64,000 nucleotides of DNA from Sulfitobacter sp. OXR-159 (GTDB lineage Bacteria > Pseudomonadota > Alphaproteobacteria > Rhodobacterales > Rhodobacteraceae), in NCBI RefSeq assembly GCF_034377145.1, contig NZ_CP139707.1:1249001-1313000 (forward strand), in the 5' to 3' direction. The translations under genes and the position numbers were made by a program. The notes under the pieces were generated by a model. It had not been told where the DNA came from. It worked only from the letters and a program-made list of their open reading frames with translations, and did no database searches. Each line of letters starts with the position of its first letter. Positions within the stretch are counted from its first letter, which is position 1. Below, piece after piece: positions 61,626 through 64,000 of the stretch.

Positions 61626-64000
61626 ATGACAGACCCATCGCTTGCCGCCCGGATCACCCGCTCTCCCCGCATCTATCACCGCGAACGCGCGCAGGATGCG
61701 GCGGCGCTCTTGCCCGATCTTGCGCCGGACCTGCGCGAGATGATCTCGGCTGCCGCCTCTACCGCGCCCTATCTAATGGCGCTGTTGGAAAAGGAAGCGG
61801 CTTGGCTTGGCGAGGCCGTGGAAAACCCCGAGGCCGCTCTGGCCGCCAATTGCGCCGCGGCGGCAGAATTTGCGCCCGACCGGCTGGCCGATGGGCTACG
61901 GCAGGGCAAACGGCGCATGGCGCTTCTGACCGCGCTGGCCGATCTGGGCGGGGCATGGTCGCTGGAAGAGGTGACCGGCGCGCTGACCGATTACGCCGAT
62001 GCCGCTTGCGGGGCGGCCCTGCGTGCGGGGCTGGCGGCACAGATCAAACGCGGCAAACTGCCGGGGATGACGATGGACGATCTGGCCGACTGCGCGGGCA
62101 TGGTTGTCTTTGCCATGGGTAAAATGGGCGCGCGGGAACTGAATTATTCCTCAGACATCGACCTCATTTGCGTCTTTGACGAAAGCCGCTTCGCGCCTGA
62201 TGATTTCCACGCCGCCCGCAGCGCCTTCGTCAAGGCGACGCGGGCGATGTCGGGCACATTGAACGACATCACCGCGCAGGGCTACGTCTTTCGCACCGAT
62301 CTGCGCCTGCGCCCCGACCCGGCGGTCACCCCCGTTTGCATCGCGATGGAGGCAGCCGAGCGCTACTACGAAAGCCTTGGCCGCACATGGGAGCGCGCGG
62401 CCTATATCAAGGCCCGTCCGGCGGTGGGTGATATCGCGGCGGGAAAGGCGTTTTTGCAATCATTGCGCCCCTTCGTCTGGCGCCGCCATCTGGATTTCGC
62501 CGCCATCCAAGATGCGCATGACATGCGGCTGGCGATCCGCGAGCACAAGGGCTTGGGCGGCCCGATCACCCTGCCGGGGCATGACATGAAACTGGGGCGG
62601 GGCGGCATCCGCGAGATTGAGTTTTTCACCCAGACCCGACAGCTCATCGCCGGGGGCCGCGATGCGGAGTTGCGGCCCCGTGGGACACTGGCAGGGTTGC
62701 AGGTGCTGGCCGAGAAGAACTGGGTGCCAAAAGAGGTCGCCGAAACGCTCGGCGATCACTACCGCGCGCATCGCACGGTCGAGCACCGGTTGCAGATGGT
62801 GCAAGACGCTCAGACCCACACGCTGCCCCGCAATGATGCCGATTTCGACCGGCTGGCCGCCATGATGGACATGGATGTCGAAGACTTGCGCGCCGATCTT
62901 CACGAACGGCTGCAAGCCGTGCACGACCTGATCGAAAGCTTTTTCGCCGCCACGCGGGAGGAGCCCGAAGCCGCCCGCCCGGCGCATCAATTCGACACCT
63001 CTGTGCTGGACCGCTGGCCCAGCTATCCCGCGCTGCGCTCGGAACGGGGGGCGGATATTTTCGGGCGGCTGAAGCCACTGCTGCTGGACCGTTTGGCGCA
63101 ATCTGCCAAACCGGACGAAGGGCTTTTGGCCTTTGACGGTTTCCTCGCTGGCCTGCCCGCCGGGGTGCAGCTTTTCTCGCTCCTGCGGGCCAATCCGCAA
63201 CTGGGCGATCTTTTGGTGGATATCGTCGCCACATCGCCTGCGTTGGCTGCGCATCTGTCGCGCAACTCGGGCGTCTTCGATGCGGTGATTGGGGGTGATT
63301 TCTTTTCGGACTGGCCGGGGCAGACCAAGCTGACCGAAATGTTGCAACAGCATCTCGCGGCAGAGGCCGATTACGAGTTGCGTCTTGATGGCACCCGCCG
63401 TTGGGCGCGCGAATGGCATTTTCGGATCGGCGTGCATCTGCTGCGCGGGCTGATCGACGCGGCCACCGCCGGGCGCCAATATGCCGAGTTGGCCCAAGCG
63501 GTCTTGCAGGCGCTCTGGCCCGTGGTCGTCGATCAATTCGCCACCCGGCATGGCCCGCCGCCGGGACGCGGGGCGGTGATCCTTGGCATGGGCTCGCTTG
63601 GGGCTGGGCGGCTAACGCCGACCTCCGACCTCGATATGCTGGTGATTTATGATGCCGATGGGGTGGACAGTTCCGACGGCCCCAAACCCCTCGCCACGCG
63701 CAGCTATTATGCCCGGCTTACCCAAGCGATGATCACCGCGATGACCGCGCCGATGGCCCAAGGCAAGCTTTACGACATCGACATGCGCCTGCGCCCTTCG
63801 GGCAATCAGGGGCCAGTGGCGACCAGCCTCGCCAGCTTTGAGAGCTACCAGAAAGAGCAGGCTTGGGTCTGGGAGCATCTGGCCCTTACCCGCGCACGGG
63901 TGATCGCGGGGGCAGAGGATCTGGGCCGCGATGTCGAAGCGCTTCGGGCTGAAATCCTCAGCCGCGCCGCCCCGCGCGACAAGGTGCTGGGCGAGGTCGC
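61626..64000 (+). CDS. glnE: Glutamine synthetase adenylyltransferase/adenylyl-removing enzyme (partial)
   Basis: First about 791 residues of GlnE, cut by the window end. It (de)adenylylates glutamine synthetase in answer to nitrogen status. The first nucleotidyltransferase domain has MGKMGARELNYSSDIDLICVF (about residues 165-185) with the GG/GA-x-EL and DxD pattern; the second has LGMGSLGAGRLTPTSDLDMLVIYD near residue 665. The frame remains open to base 64000. The ATG follows a YbaK gene on the other strand. Confidence 0.96.
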   Translation, partial: MTDPSLAARITRSPRIYHRERAQDAAALLPDLAPDLREMISAAASTAPYLMALLEKEAAWLGEAVENPEAALAANCAAAAEFAPDRLADGLRQGKRRMALLTALADLGGAWSLEEVTGALTDYADAACGAALRAGLAAQIKRGKLPGMTMDDLADCAGMVVFAMGKMGARELNYSSDIDLICVFDESRFAPDDFHAARSAFVKATRAMSGTLNDITAQGYVFRTDLRLRPDPAVTPVCIAMEAAERYYESLGRTWERAAYIKARPAVGDIAAGKAFLQSLRPFVWRRHLDFAAIQDAHDMRLAIREHKGLGGPITLPGHDMKLGRGGIREIEFFTQTRQLIAGGRDAELRPRGTLAGLQVLAEKNWVPKEVAETLGDHYRAHRTVEHRLQMVQDAQTHTLPRNDADFDRLAAMMDMDVEDLRADLHERLQAVHDLIESFFAATREEPEAARPAHQFDTSVLDRWPSYPALRSERGADIFGRLKPLLLDRLAQSAKPDEGLLAFDGFLAGLPAGVQLFSLLRANPQLGDLLVDIVATSPALAAHLSRNSGVFDAVIGGDFFSDWPGQTKLTEMLQQHLAAEADYELRLDGTRRWAREWHFRIGVHLLRGLIDAATAGRQYAELAQAVLQALWPVVVDQFATRHGPPPGRGAVILGMGSLGAGRLTPTSDLDMLVIYDADGVDSSDGPKPLATRSYYARLTQAMITAMTAPMAQGKLYDIDMRLRPSGNQGPVATSLASFESYQKEQAWVWEHLALTRARVIAGAEDLGRDVEALRAEILSRAAPRDKVLGEV

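Noticed and set aside
62460..63551. 363-codon open frame opposite glnE
   Set aside because: Shadow of glnE; the forward frame has both nucleotidyltransferase motifs.

Overview
The window looks like ordinary chromosome from a marine alphaproteobacterium of the Rhodobacterales, probably the Roseobacter group (Sulfitobacter-like; this is inference from gene families and order). Supporting signs are the roughly 60% GC coding sequence, the glycine-condensing 5-aminolevulinate synthase (HemA), tatABC followed by a DUF815 ATPase, a sulfite-reduction operon with DUF2849 and DUF934 proteins, the leucyl/arginyl-type protein transferase Bpt, a RimB-RimK fusion and a DUF2852 protein. No phage, IS element, CRISPR array or rRNA operon was seen, and nearly all DNA is coding.

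Layout. 0-8.5 kb: a glycosyltransferase, release factor 3 (prfC), a SnoaL-like protein, a Hint-domain protein, an SDR oxidoreductase, then a forward run of Na+/solute symporter, ABC ATPase and two overlapping Lin0512 paralogues. 8.5-16 kb: a WYL regulator, tatABC, a DUF815 AAA+ ATPase, and a reverse-strand group of surE, pcm and an NlpD-like lipoprotein, plus an SDR and a small GspC/PilP-like protein. 16-22 kb: the assimilatory sulfate reduction operon (cysG, DUF2849, cysI, cysH, DUF934, fpr) facing a divergent Lrp-type regulator. 22-34 kb: tpiA, an IscA/SufA-type protein, a DUF3307/SatD-like pair, a glycerophosphodiesterase, a SufT-like protein, RimB-RimK, an MscS channel, NfeD/SPFH membrane proteins, tgt and an old yellow enzyme. 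34-39 kb: lon, two tandem histidine phosphatases and four tRNA genes (Val-CAC, Val-TAC and two identical Asp-GTC) with a decayed tRNA-like remnant. 39-49.5 kb: an M20 peptidase, a GAF/HWE-type histidine kinase divergent from hemA, a RodZ-like protein with ispG, two DsbA/thioredoxin-like exported proteins, an aminotransferase and a cell-wall amidase. 49.5-64 kb: PBP1A, prfB, an amidase, an HTH regulator and a divergent unknown gene, ilvBN, bpt, RDD and DUF2852 proteins, a YbaK-type deacylase and the first part of glnE, cut by the window edge.

The clearest non-protein signal is upstream of ilvB: on the reverse strand there is a promoter (TTGACG-N17-TAATCT), a 15-codon leader peptide MIDLVIIVGHTRMGR with a Leu-Val-Ile-Ile-Val run, and a GC hairpin followed by seven T's. 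This is the layout of a branched-chain amino acid transcription attenuator. Other noncoding structures include twin 21-bp palindromes between ilvB and ilvN, paired 19-bp dyads upstream of the DUF2852 gene, a hairpin that would bury the ribosome binding site of the amidase gene, and twin 26-bp repeats next to the tRNA genes. I did not find a clearly new multi-gene system; the best protein-level candidates for follow-up are the SatD-like/DUF3307 pair and the tandem Lin0512 genes.
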